From NCBI GenBank assembly GCA_900313345.1, contig OMQW01000021.1:1-16555 (forward strand): a stretch of DNA of 16,555 bases, in the 5' to 3' direction. The notes beneath the pieces are model-generated. The model ran no database searches. It was not told the origin of the DNA and worked only from the letters and a program-made list of their open reading frames with translations. The DNA comes from an uncultured Eubacteriales bacterium (lineage in GTDB: Bacteria; Bacillota_I; Bacilli_A; RF39; UBA660). How positions within the stretch are numbered: position 1 is the first letter of the stretch; every line of letters starts with the position of its first letter. The translations under genes were made by a program, and so were the position numbers. Of the stretch, positions 1 to 7,801 are shown piece after piece.

Positions 1-736
1 TGCTGCATTAATATAGTCTTCTTTAGTGGCATTAGTTGACTCTGGAATATAAATAATTCTTTTTAGATATATTTCTTCTTCTTTAATTCCATATAAGTAT
101 CCATTATATAAAACAGAAGTAGGCCCAAAAGCATCTTCATACATAAGATTTTCATCTTCTTTTTAAGCTCTAGTTTCAATATAAAAACTTACATTAGATC
201 TTTCCATAATTTTATTTAATTCTGGAATATATTTAGCAGCACGTCAACTAGCACCAACATTCTATAACTCAGAATGTGAGCTTTTTAAATAATAATTTAT
301 TAAAAATAAATCACTAAGCTTATACCAAGTTTTATTATATTCTAAATCAGCATCTTTTAATTTAGAGAAATACTTATTAATTTCTTCAGAATTACTAGTA
401 GGTTCATCATAAGTAACATTTAAGTGATAATCTATCATATTATCTGTGTTACTTGCATCTTGTAAAGTAATAGTACAATTCTCATAATTAACACCTTCAC
501 AATAGCCCATAACGCCATATTTAATAGTAGAAAGATTATTACCAATATATCCATTAACATTAATTCAGTTTCTATTTCATTTTTAGGCCTATTCATTTTT
601 AACACTGCGGTTTTCATATCTTTTGAAATCTTGCCTATAATTTCATCAGTTTCTACAGTTGCATTAACATGAGTAGGTAGTAAACATATAAGTGATGCAC
701 CTATTATTAAACTACCAAAATCTTTTTATTTTTCAT
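1..736 (-). pseudogene. broken secreted surface protein, runs off left edge
   Basis: Read on the minus strand, an AGGAGGG Shine-Dalgarno (about 743-749) precedes ATG at 736. A lysine-rich start (MKNKK) leads into a hydrophobic stretch ending near VNA, a typical signal peptide, so the ancestral protein was secreted or surface-exposed. The frame is broken several times. One base is missing in the A-run at about 717-720, a second frameshift lies near 560-568, and there are in-frame stops at 264-262 (TAG), 246-244 (TGA) and 165-163 (TAA). Between these breaks the protein sequence is coherent and continues to position 1 without further stops. I do not recognise the family. It faces a broken sortase gene across a 71-bp gap, which suggests a decayed cell-surface locus, though no sorting signal is visible because the C-terminus is outside the window. 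Confidence 0.75.
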
Positions 737-807
737 GTTTATCCCTCCTAACAATAATATATCATAGTAAATAAAAAATACAGTAAAATATGCTATAATA
801 ATATTAG

Positions 808-1476
808 ATGATTAATACGAAATTAAAAAAATCTATTATTAATATATTAATATTGTTTTTTATAATTACTTTTTTAATTTCAACTTACAAAATAATAATA
901 TATGAAATAGATAAAAATAATATAAATAAAGAAATAAAAGATATAAATAAAAATGTAATATGATGGATAAAAGTAAATAATACAAATATTAATTATCCTT
1001 TTGTTTAAACAAGTAATAATGGCTATTATTTAACTCATTCATTTAATAAAAAGAAGGATTAAGCTGGATTGGTATTTCTAGATTATAGAGACAACTTAGA
1101 AAGTGATAAAAATTTAATAATATACGCCCATGGAAGACTTGATAAAAATATGTTTGGTTCTTTAAAAGACACTTTAAAAGCTAACTGGCTTAATAATAAG
1201 GATAATCATATTATTAAAATGTCTACAGAAAACTAAAACACTTTATGGCAAGTATTTAGTATATATCATATAAATAATACAAATAATTATATTAAAACTA
1301 AATTTATAGCAGATAAATCATATGAAGAATTTTTAAATATGATTAATAGTAGATCTATTTATAACTTTAATATTAATCTAACAAAAGATGATAAAATATT
1401 AACTTTATCTAGTTGTTATAATGATAAAGAAAAAATAGCTATGCATGCTAAATTAATAAAAAGACTAGCAAAATAA
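808..1476 (+). pseudogene. class B sortase, inactivated by four in-frame stops
   Basis: A single frame from ATG 808 to TAA 1476 encodes a class B sortase-like protein: an N-terminal transmembrane anchor (residues about 6-32), then the fold that cleaves sorting signals and joins surface proteins to peptidoglycan. Recognisable blocks are NYPFV, NGYYLTHSF, AGLVFLDYR, the catalytic His block IIYAHGR, and the catalytic Cys block LTLSSC. The frame is interrupted by TGA at 961-963 and TAA at 1006-1008, 1060-1062 and 1234-1236. There are no frameshifts. At the position of the catalytic Arg before the final VHAKL-like strand I read Lys (EKIAMHAKLI), a second sign of lost function. No Shine-Dalgarno is visible before 808, although a TGCTATAAT extended -10 lies at 791-799. 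Stop readthrough or recoding is conceivable but less likely than decay. Confidence 0.85.
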
Positions 1477-1496
1477 TATGCTAGCCTTTTTTATTT
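1465..1496 (+). terminator. rho-independent terminator after the sortase pseudogene
   Basis: The stem CTAGC (1465-1469) pairs with GCTAG (1480-1484), followed by CC and a T-tract. The 5' arm lies within the last sortase codons, so the hairpin overlaps the stop codon. Confidence 0.75.
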
Positions 1497-1500
1497 ATAA

Positions 1501-1576
1501 TGGTGTCCTCAGTCGGACTCGAACCAACCTTTCTTCCTTAGGAGGGAAGTGCTCTATCCAGATGAGCTATGAGGAC
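1501..1576 (-). tRNA. tRNA-Arg(CCT)
   Basis: On the minus strand the acceptor GTCCTCA (1576-1570) pairs with TGAGGAC, followed by an encoded A-CCA ending at 1501. The D-arm GCTC/GAGC, anticodon stem CTTCC/GGAAG and T-arm GTTGG-TTCGAGT-CCGAC are all present. The seven-base anticodon loop CTCCTAA places CCT as anticodon, reading AGG arginine codons. The total length of 76 nt includes CCA. Confidence 0.95.
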
Positions 1577-1617
1577 ATAAATTAATTCTAACTCTAAAAT
1601 AAAAGAAATAAAAGAAC

Positions 1618-1646
1618 TTGTTTGATAAATAAATAAATGATAAAAT
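1618..1646 (+). promoter_or_regulatory. sigma-A promoter for the hydrolase unit
   Basis: TTGTTT (1618-1623) and TAAAAT (1641-1646) are separated by 17 bp. The predicted start of transcription is near 1653, just before the AAGGTGG ribosome-binding site and ATG 1667. Confidence 0.5.
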
Positions 1647-1666
1647 ATAAACTAAGGTGGTAATTT

Positions 1667-2203
1667 ATGATAGTAGATAGTGTGATAACAGGCGTTTTAG
1701 ATGAAAATTGCTATATTATTTCAAAAGATAATGAGTGTTTAGTAGTAGATCCAGGAAGTGACTACCCATTAATAAAAGAAAAAATAGGTGATAAAAAAGT
1801 ATTAGGAATATTAATTACTCATAGTCATTTTGATCATGTAGGCGCTTTAAGAAATTTTTTAACTAAAAGAAGTATAAAAATATATAAAAGAAGTATGGTA
1901 GATGAAAATGAAGAAATAGAAATAGGCCCATTTAAATTTAAATGTTTTTATACACCAGGACATGCAGTTGATCAAATAGCATTTTATTTTGAAGAAAATA
2001 ATTCTTTATTTAGTGGAGATTTTATCTTTAAAGAATCTATTGGTAGATGTGATCTTCCAGGTGGAAATTTAAAAGACATGAAAGAAAGTATAAAAGTATT
2101 AAAAGAATTTAATAATGAAACAGTTATATATCCAGGTCATGGTGAATCTACAACAATAGGATATGAATTAGAAAATAATAATTATATAAAGGAGCTAATA
2201 TAA
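1667..2203 (+). CDS. MBL-fold hydrolase, glyoxalase II-like (YqgX type)
   Basis: This 178-residue cytoplasmic protein has the complete metal-binding set of the metallo-beta-lactamase fold: THSHFDH (His52, His54, Asp56, His57), His99 in PGH, the bridging Asp118 in SGD, and His158 in PGHGESTTIG. The PGHGESTTIG block and the order of motifs match the glyoxalase II / YqgX group of thioester hydrolases, which usually run to about 200-210 residues. This copy looks shortened between the HxHxDH motif and PGH. Family knowledge suggests hydrolysis of a small thioester such as S-lactoyl-thiol, but the substrate cannot be read from sequence. The start has an AAGGTGG site 7 bases upstream. The next gene begins 1 base after its stop, so the two are cotranscribed. 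Confidence 0.88.
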   Translation: MIVDSVITGVLDENCYIISKDNECLVVDPGSDYPLIKEKIGDKKVLGILITHSHFDHVGALRNFLTKRSIKIYKRSMVDENEEIEIGPFKFKCFYTPGHAVDQIAFYFEENNSLFSGDFIFKESIGRCDLPGGNLKDMKESIKVLKEFNNETVIYPGHGESTTIGYELENNNYIKELI

Positions 2204-2204
2204 T

Positions 2205-2516
2205 ATGTATATAGATTTAATAGTACTAGTAGTATTAATAGCACTAGTAATAATATTTTTTAAAAATTTCTCATCATTTGTATACTTCTTTGCAATATTT
2301 GATATTACATTAAGAGTATTAACAGGAGTTAAAAACTTAATAACCCTAGCAGATATTAAAGCAGTAATGAATAATTATATACCAGAAAATATCCCTAGTA
2401 TTGTTAATAAATACTTAAATGGATTACCATATGATATATTTTTATGGATATATATAATTATATATATAATATTCTTAACATATATTATTAAAACTTTTTG
2501 GAATAAAAAAAGATAA
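2205..2516 (+). CDS. small two-pass membrane protein of unknown function
   Basis: This 103-residue protein has a hydrophobic N-terminal segment (about residues 3-33) and a second one near the C-terminus (about 76-97), ending in a positively charged tail (NKKR). Between them lies a moderately hydrophobic loop of about 40 residues. I do not recognise the family. A distant relation to CvpA-like small membrane proteins is possible from size and topology only. Its Shine-Dalgarno AAAGGAG (2188-2194) lies inside the end of the hydrolase gene and its ATG follows that gene's stop by one base, so translation is probably coupled. A strong terminator follows directly. Confidence 0.75.
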   Translation: MYIDLIVLVVLIALVIIFFKNFSSFVYFFAIFDITLRVLTGVKNLITLADIKAVMNNYIPENIPSIVNKYLNGLPYDIFLWIYIIIYIIFLTYIIKTFWNKKR

Positions 2517-2524
2517 AAACATAA

Positions 2525-2558
2525 ATCGACAAGTTAATACTTGTCTTTTTTTTATACT
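2525..2558 (+). promoter_or_regulatory. candidate Spo0A-controlled promoter of spoIIGA-sigE
   Basis: A -10-like TATACT lies at 2553-2558, 17 bases before the spoIIGA ATG. No good -35 is present. Instead the minus strand at 2532-2525 reads TTGTCGAT, which matches 7 of 8 bases of the Spo0A box TTGTCGAA. In Bacillus subtilis the spoIIG operon is activated by Spo0A binding near -35 of a sigma-A promoter. The box overlaps the upstream terminator stem, so the match may be coincidental. Confidence 0.4.
2528..2553 (+). terminator. rho-independent terminator
   Basis: GACAAG (2528-2533) and CTTGTC (2540-2545) form a perfect stem around a 6-base loop, followed by a run of T. It ends the hydrolase and membrane-protein unit and separates it from spoIIGA. 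Confidence 0.9.
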
Positions 2559-2575
2559 TGTTATGGTGATGCAAA

Positions 2576-3295
2576 ATGTATGTTTATATAGATTTATTAT
2601 TAATTATTAATTTTTTTACAGACTTATCAATTCTTTTAATAATAAATAAACTATTAAAGAAAAGCAAAAAATTAATAAGACTAATTATAAGTAGTATAGT
2701 AGGAGAATTATCTATTCTAATAATAATATTTAATCTAAGTACTATAACGAGTTTATTTTATAAAATATTATTAAGTATATTAATTATTAAAGTAGCATTT
2801 AATGAACATAATAAAGATGAACTTATAAAAGAATTAAAATATTTCTATTTAATAAGTATTATACTAGGAGGAATAATATATTTTATATTAGAAAATATAA
2901 CCAAGAATAAAAGTATAGTAATAATATTAAGTATATTTATAATTATATATTTAATAAAAACTATAAAGAAATATTTTATAAAAATAAAAAGCGAAAATAT
3001 AAGACATAATTTAAAAATAATAATTAATAATAAAGAATATAATTTAGAAAGCATAAAAGATACTGGAAATAGTCTTAAAGACCCATATAATAGTAAAAGT
3101 GTAATAATTATTAATAAAGATATTATTGAAGAAAATAAGCATATATTAGTCCCTTTTAAGACTATAGAAGAAAAGGGATTTATAAAATGTTTTAAACCAG
3201 ATAAAGTATTTATTGATAATGAAGAAATAAAAAATATATTAATAGGGGAATCTAATAATTATATAGATTTTGCATTATTACCAAATGATATATAG
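2576..3295 (+). CDS. spoIIGA: sporulation sigma-E factor-processing peptidase
   Basis: SpoIIGA is a membrane aspartic protease that cleaves the pro-sequence from pro-sigma-E in the mother cell when activated across the septum. The N-terminal two thirds are a string of hydrophobic helices (about residues 3-25, 35-52, 56-73, 88-105 and 112-130), followed by a soluble domain. That domain contains DTGNSLKDP with the catalytic Asp162 and an ending of the family type (DFALLP). At 239 residues it is clearly shorter than the roughly 300 of the B. subtilis protein, with loss mainly in the soluble domain. It lies 11 bases upstream of sigE, the conserved arrangement. The ribosome-binding site is weak (GGTGA near 2563). 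Confidence 0.92.
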   Translation: MYVYIDLLLIINFFTDLSILLIINKLLKKSKKLIRLIISSIVGELSILIIIFNLSTITSLFYKILLSILIIKVAFNEHNKDELIKELKYFYLISIILGGIIYFILENITKNKSIVIILSIFIIIYLIKTIKKYFIKIKSENIRHNLKIIINNKEYNLESIKDTGNSLKDPYNSKSVIIINKDIIEENKHILVPFKTIEEKGFIKCFKPDKVFIDNEEIKNILIGESNNYIDFALLPNDI

Positions 3296-3306
3296 AAAGG
3301 ATTAAT

Positions 3307-3996
3307 ATGATAACAATATTATTATTAATAGGAAGTTTATTAGATAGAAGTAAAGGTATATATTTTATAGGAGGAGATAACTTACCAGAACCTCTTTCAA
3401 AAGAAATGGAAGAGTTTTACGTAGGATTAAAAGAAGATGGAGATTTAAAAGCTCAAGATATCTTAGTAGAAAGAAATTTAAGATTAGTAGTATATCTAGC
3501 TAAAAAATATCAAGCATCTAATGTTGATTTAGAGGATTTAATAAGTATAGGAACAGTGGGATTAATAAAAGGTATTAAGACATTTCATAGTGGTAAAAAT
3601 ATAAGATTAGCGACATATGCATCACGTTGTATTGATAATGAAATATTAATGTTTTTAAGAAAAAATAAGAAAATTAAATGTGAAGTATCTTTTGATGAAA
3701 GCCTAAGCTTTGATGCTGAAGGAAATGAATTACATTTAGAAGATGTTTTAGGTACAGAAAAAGACCTAGTAACTAGAAATATTGAGGAAGTAGATGAAAA
3801 GAAAATATTAATAAATGAGATAAAAGAATTAAATCCTAGAGAAAGAGATATTATGGTATTAAGATATGGTTTGATGGGTAATAAAGCTAAAACTCAAAAA
3901 GAAGTAGCCGACTTTTTAGGTATATCTCAATCATATATTTCTAGGATAGAAAAGAAAGTAATTAAAAGATTAAAGACTCTTGTAAATTATACATAA
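3307..3996 (+). CDS. sigE: RNA polymerase sporulation sigma factor, pro-sigma-E
   Basis: Sigma-E directs early mother-cell transcription after asymmetric division. This 229-residue protein has sigma-70 region 2 at about 50-120 (ERNLRLVVYLAKKY, DLISIGTVGLIKGI, LATYASRC) and region 4.2 at about 196-222 (TQKEVADFLGISQSYISRIE). The linker SFDESLSFDAEGNELHLEDV is characteristic of SigE. YFIGG at 19-23, followed by LPEPLSKE, matches the YYIGG..LPPPL segment where the B. subtilis pro-sequence ends. The pro-sequence here is only about 18 residues, some 8 shorter, and more hydrophobic. The start is fixed by AAAGG at 3296-3300 just before ATG. It is cotranscribed with spoIIGA, its protease. Confidence 0.95.
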   Translation: MITILLLIGSLLDRSKGIYFIGGDNLPEPLSKEMEEFYVGLKEDGDLKAQDILVERNLRLVVYLAKKYQASNVDLEDLISIGTVGLIKGIKTFHSGKNIRLATYASRCIDNEILMFLRKNKKIKCEVSFDESLSFDAEGNELHLEDVLGTEKDLVTRNIEEVDEKKILINEIKELNPRERDIMVLRYGLMGNKAKTQKEVADFLGISQSYISRIEKKVIKRLKTLVNYT

Positions 3997-4008
3997 ATTT
4001 ATTATAAT
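3980..4008 (+). promoter_or_regulatory. sigma-A promoter for ppdK
   Basis: TTGTAA (3980-3985) and TATAAT (4003-4008) are spaced by 17 bp. The -35 lies within the last codons of sigE. This would allow vegetative expression of ppdK independent of the sporulation operon. AAAGAGG (about 4022-4028) precedes ATG 4038. Confidence 0.65.
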
Positions 4009-4037
4009 TTAATAGGATAGAAAAAGAGGTTGTAAAT

Positions 4038-6659
4038 ATGTACATATATAAATTTAATGAAGGTAATAAAGACATGAGAGATATCCTAGGAGGTAAAGGA
4101 GCTAACTTAGCAGAAATGACTAATTTAGGATTACCAGTACCCAAGGGATTTACTATAGGGACAAATGCTTGTATGTCTTATTTAGAAGATGAATCATTTT
4201 TTGATAATTTAAAAGAAGAAATTGATAAAAATATTAAAGACTTAGAAGAATTAACAGGCAAAACATTTGGTTATGGAGAAAATCCATTACTAGTATCAGT
4301 TAGAAGTGGATCTAGAATATCTATGCCAGGTATGATGGATACTATATTAAATTTAGGACTTAACGCAGAAACTATTAATACTTTAATTAATAAAACAAGT
4401 AATGAAAGATTTGTACTTGATTCATATAGAAGATTAATAGAAATGTATAGTGATGTAGTAATGAATCTAGATAGTACTTATTTTTCTGAAGTATTAAATA
4501 ATTTAAAGAAAGAAAAAGGTTATAAGTATGATTATGAACTTACTATTGATGAGTTAAAAAATTTAATTACAACATATAAAGATAATTATAATAAGTTAAC
4601 AGGATCTCCTTTTAAAGAAGATGTTAAAGAACTACTTTATGATGCTGTAAAAGCAGTATTTAGAAGTTGGAATAATGAAAGAGCAATAGTTTATAGAAAA
4701 TTAAATAAGATACCTGATGATTATGGAACAGCAGTTAATATTCAACAAATGGTTTTTGGTAACTTAAATGAAAACTCTGCAACAGGAGTATGCTTTACTA
4801 GAAATCCATCAACTGGAGAAAATAAATTATTTGGTGAGTATCTAGTAAATGCTCAAGGTGAAGATGTAGTAGCAGGAGTAAGAACTCCAGAAAATATAGA
4901 AAAACTAGATAAGGATATGCATAATGCATATATAGAGTTTAAAGAAATATCTAAGAAATTAGAAAACCACTATAAAGATATGCAAGATATGGAGTTTACT
5001 ATAGAAGATGGAAAACTTTATATATTACAAACGAGAAATGGTAAAAGAACAGCAAGAGCAGATGTAAATATAGCAGTTGATTTAGTTCATGAAGGATTAA
5101 TAACTAAAGAAGAAGCTATATTAAGAGTTGACTCTAATCGATTAGATGAATTATTACATAAAGAGTTTAATGAAGAAGATTTAAAAAAAAATGTAAGTAT
5201 TGCAAAAGGTCTAGCAGCATCACCTGGTGCAGCATCAGGGAAAGTATATTTTAGTGCAGAAGATGTAAAAAAAGCCTTTGATAATGGTGAAAAAGAATTA
5301 ATACTTGTAAGAACTGATACATCCCCTGAAGATATAGTAGGAATGAAACTAGCAAGTGGAATGCTTACAGTAAGAGGTGGAATGACATCTCATGCTGCAG
5401 TAGTTGCAAGAGGAATGGGAACATGTTGTGTAAGTGGTTGTAAAGAAGTAAGTATTAATTATAATGATAAATATTTTGAAGTAGGAAATGAAAAGATTTA
5501 TGAAGGAGAATATATAAGTCTAGATGGAACTACAGGAAAAGTTTATAAAGGCAAAATTAGTCTAATAGATCCAGAAATAGAAGGAAGCCTAGAAGAATTT
5601 ATGTCTTGGTGTGATAGTGTAAGAAAGCTTAAAATAAGAGCAAACTGTGATACTAAGAAAAACTGTTTAGATGCTATAAAATTTGGTGCAGAAGGCGTTG
5701 GATTATGTCGTAGTGAGCATATGTTCTTTGACGAAGAAAGAATATTTAACTTTAGAAAAATGATACTTTCAAAGAATAAAGAAACAAGAGAAAAATGCTT
5801 AAAAGTATTAGAAGAATATCAAAGAAAAGATTATTATGATATATATAATACAATGAAGGATAAACCAGTAGTAATAAGACTACTTGATCCACCACTTCAT
5901 GAATTCTTACCTAAAAAAGATGAAGAAATAAGAAGCTTAGCAGATTCACTTAATATGTCGTATGAAGAACTAGTAAAAGAGATTAATGATAAAAAAGAAT
6001 TTAATCCAATGATGGGTCATAGAGGATGTAGATTAGACGTAACATACCCTGAAATAGCAGTTATGCAAACAAGAGCAATTATAAAAGCGGCATTAGATAA
6101 TTTAAAGGAAGAAATTAATGTTAATCCAGAAATAATGATTCCATTAACTCAAAATAAAAAAGAATATTTATATGTAAAAAATTTAATAGAAAAAGAAATA
6201 GAAAATATCTTTAATGAAGAAGGAAAATCTATAAGTTATGAAATAGGAACTATGATAGAAACGCCTCGTGCAGCAATAATTGCAAATGAACTAGCAGAAG
6301 ATTCTAAATTTTTTAGTTTTGGTACAAATGATTTAACACAGCTAACAATGGGATTTTCTCGTGATGATTCACCTAAGTTTATAAATGATTATTTAGATAA
6401 AGGTTTATTAAAAGAAGACCCATTTAAGAGTATTGATACTGAAGGAGTAGGAAAACTAGTAGATCTTGCAGTAAGACTTGCTAAAGTAACTAATAAAGAT
6501 ATAAAACTTGGAATATGTGGTGAACACGGAGGAGATAAAGCTTCAATTAAGTTCTTTAATGATATAGGACTTGATTATGTAAGTTGCTCTCCATATAGAT
6601 TATTAAACGCCAGAGCATCAGCAGCAAAAGCCGCAATCGACGAAAAAAATAGTAAATAA
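4038..6659 (+). CDS. ppdK: pyruvate, phosphate dikinase
   Basis: This cytoplasmic enzyme interconverts pyruvate + ATP + phosphate and PEP + AMP + pyrophosphate, used in glycolysis or gluconeogenesis of many anaerobes. At 873 residues it has full family length. Visible parts are the N-terminal ATP-grasp domain (GGKGANLAEMTNLGLPVPKG at about 18-37; SVRSGSRISMPGMMDT near 90-107; TGVCFTRNPSTGE), and the swivelling phosphohistidine domain with GGMTSHAAVVARG, catalytic His452. The C-terminal PEP/pyruvate barrel has GAEGVGLCRSEHMF, the block FGTNDLTQLTMGFSRDD, and catalytic Cys827 in GICGEHGGD. No PPDK regulatory protein gene is next to it. It has its own promoter and terminator, so it is probably a single-gene unit. 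Confidence 0.98.
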   Translation: MYIYKFNEGNKDMRDILGGKGANLAEMTNLGLPVPKGFTIGTNACMSYLEDESFFDNLKEEIDKNIKDLEELTGKTFGYGENPLLVSVRSGSRISMPGMMDTILNLGLNAETINTLINKTSNERFVLDSYRRLIEMYSDVVMNLDSTYFSEVLNNLKKEKGYKYDYELTIDELKNLITTYKDNYNKLTGSPFKEDVKELLYDAVKAVFRSWNNERAIVYRKLNKIPDDYGTAVNIQQMVFGNLNENSATGVCFTRNPSTGENKLFGEYLVNAQGEDVVAGVRTPENIEKLDKDMHNAYIEFKEISKKLENHYKDMQDMEFTIEDGKLYILQTRNGKRTARADVNIAVDLVHEGLITKEEAILRVDSNRLDELLHKEFNEEDLKKNVSIAKGLAASPGAASGKVYFSAEDVKKAFDNGEKELILVRTDTSPEDIVGMKLASGMLTVRGGMTSHAAVVARGMGTCCVSGCKEVSINYNDKYFEVGNEKIYEGEYISLDGTTGKVYKGKISLIDPEIEGSLEEFMSWCDSVRKLKIRANCDTKKNCLDAIKFGAEGVGLCRSEHMFFDEERIFNFRKMILSKNKETREKCLKVLEEYQRKDYYDIYNTMKDKPVVIRLLDPPLHEFLPKKDEEIRSLADSLNMSYEELVKEINDKKEFNPMMGHRGCRLDVTYPEIAVMQTRAIIKAALDNLKEEINVNPEIMIPLTQNKKEYLYVKNLIEKEIENIFNEEGKSISYEIGTMIETPRAAIIANELAEDSKFFSFGTNDLTQLTMGFSRDDSPKFINDYLDKGLLKEDPFKSIDTEGVGKLVDLAVRLAKVTNKDIKLGICGEHGGDKASIKFFNDIGLDYVSCSPYRLLNARASAAKAAIDEKNSK

Positions 6660-6663
6660 TTAT

Positions 6664-6693
6664 CAAGATTGAGAGAAATCCCAATCTTTTTTA
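6664..6693 (+). terminator. rho-independent terminator of ppdK
   Basis: AAGATTG pairs with CAATCTT around a loop of about ten bases, followed by a T-run, a few bases after the ppdK stop codon. Confidence 0.85.
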
Positions 6694-6716
6694 TTTATTG
6701 TAGTATTACAAATTTA

Positions 6717-7050
6717 ATGAATTATAAATTTAAATTACATAAAACTTATATCATTAAGACAATACCATTTTAATAGCAGATTCATTCTTATATGCATTGT
6801 ATAGAAGAGCATACTGGATATTTAGAAGATATTATATATTCTAAATAGTACAAAAAAAATACTGAAGCTAAATATTACACATTAATATCAATATCAATTA
6901 GCAATTATATTATTAATGTCTTATATAATTCTAGTTGCAATTTATGGCTTTATTACAAGCAACCCAAAAAATAATATTTATGCAAGGTGGTCTTGCAATT
7001 ATAACTTTATTATTAGCAATAATTTTATAAATAAGTAAAAGATATATATA
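6717..7050 (+). pseudogene. decayed small membrane protein gene
   Basis: This stretch has no intact frame but reads as one decayed protein. From ATG 6717 the frame has two adjacent stops (TAA TAG at about 6771-6776) and a TAG near 6846. It still encodes a coherent hydrophilic stretch including EEHTGYLEDIIYSK and YKKNTEAKYYTLISIS. After a one-base shift near 6900 comes a transmembrane segment (AIILLMSYIILVAIYGFI, then TSNPKNN), and after another shift near 6980 a second one (GGLAIITLLLAIIL). The ancestor was therefore a small protein with a soluble N-terminal part and two membrane helices. I do not recognise the family. It lies directly upstream of a broken XRE regulator gene. Confidence 0.55.
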
Positions 7051-7086
7051 GATAAAAAATAAATGTTAAAAATCTTTGACAAACTT

Positions 7087-7100
7087 CCAAAAGTCTTTGG
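7087..7100 (+). promoter_or_regulatory. inverted repeat, possible operator upstream of the XRE pseudogene
   Basis: CCAAA-AGTC-TTTGG is a perfect 5-bp inverted repeat, just downstream of TTGACA at 7076-7081 and about 55 bases before the regulator's start codon. Such short dyads often bind XRE-type repressors, but no clear -10 at standard spacing was found. Confidence 0.3.
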
Positions 7101-7153
7101 TAGATTTGTTATATAATTAAATAATATAATATATAGTTAAAGAATGGATAATT

Positions 7154-7709
7154 ATGGCACTAGGCCAAAATATTTTGAATTTAAGAAAAAAAATGCCCTT
7201 TCACAAGAGCATTTAGGAGAAAAGGTAGAAGTTACTAGTCAAACTATTTCTAATTGGGAACTAGATGAAACTACACCTAATCCTAAATAATTAATATTAT
7301 TTTCTAAAGTATTAAATAAAAGTGTAGACGAATTATTAGATAATGATATTGAAATAGTAAAAAAAGAAAATTCGATTGTTGAAAAACTATCAATTATATT
7401 AATTAAAATCTTAAAAGTAATTGGTATTATATTTTTACTAATATTAATAATTAATATAATAGAATTTATATTATTTGATTTTAAAACTATAAGATCTAAT
7501 AAGAAAGAAGTAGAAAAAAAAGAAATAACTTGTATGCTAAATAGTAAAGAATATATATTTTCATTAGATACAGAAAAAATATAAAATGTTTAAATTGTGA
7601 TAAAAAAATTAAATCAAATATAAAAAATAATATTGATTATAATGATATTAATAAGAGTATAAATAATATTAATAATTATTTTATAAATCGGGGTGAAACC
7701 TGTAAATAA
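7154..7709 (+). pseudogene. broken XRE-family regulator with membrane segment and Cys-rich tail
   Basis: From ATG 7154 the start is a helix-turn-helix of the XRE type: GQNILNLRKKNALSQEHLGE, then VTSQTISNWE and a linker to VDELLDN. Behind it lie a transmembrane helix (about KVIGIIFLLILIINIIEFIL) and a short tail with CLNC and a final TCK. One A is missing in the A-run at about 7186-7193, which breaks the HTH. An in-frame TAA follows at about 7288-7290, and a second frameshift near 7580 is needed to reach the CLNCDKK tail ending at 7709. Intact relatives would be membrane-bound transcription regulators. A terminator at 7712-7744 follows. Confidence 0.75.
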
Positions 7710-7711
7710 CT

Positions 7712-7744
7712 AAAAGGGACTGAGTATTTATTTAGTCTCTTTTT
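7712..7744 (+). terminator. rho-independent terminator
   Basis: AGGGACT (about 7714-7720) pairs with AGTCTCT (7734-7740) with one G-U pair, followed by TTTT. It lies right after the regulator pseudogene. Confidence 0.75.
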
Positions 7745-7746
7745 AA

Positions 7747-7775
7747 TTGACAAAAAAGGGTTTTTATTATATAAT
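7747..7775 (+). promoter_or_regulatory. consensus sigma-A promoter for the transglutaminase-like gene
   Basis: TTGACA (7747-7752), a 17-bp spacer and TATAAT (7770-7775) form a perfect promoter. Transcription should start near 7782, with AAAGGGG (7788-7794) as ribosome-binding site before ATG 7802. Confidence 0.85.
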
Positions 7776-7783
7776 ATGAACCC
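7758..7783 (+). promoter_or_regulatory. 26-bp palindrome covering the -10 box, candidate operator
   Basis: GGGTT at the left end and AACCC at the right end flank a perfect central palindrome ATTATATAAT (7766-7775), and the whole is symmetric over 26 bp. Because it contains the -10 box and reaches the start point, a bound protein would block transcription. Which protein binds is unknown. Confidence 0.45.
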
Positions 7784-7801
7784 ATATAAAGGGGTAATAA
7801 T

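Noticed and set aside
435..617. A 60-codon minus-strand frame as a separate gene
   Set aside because: It joins a real stretch of the broken secreted protein to an out-of-frame hydrophobic tail created by a frameshift.
808..1476. Recoded stop codons (TAA or TGA read as sense) in the sortase
   Set aside because: TAA is the normal stop in nearly all intact genes here, Trp uses TGG, and other broken genes also carry frameshifts, so decay is the simpler reading.
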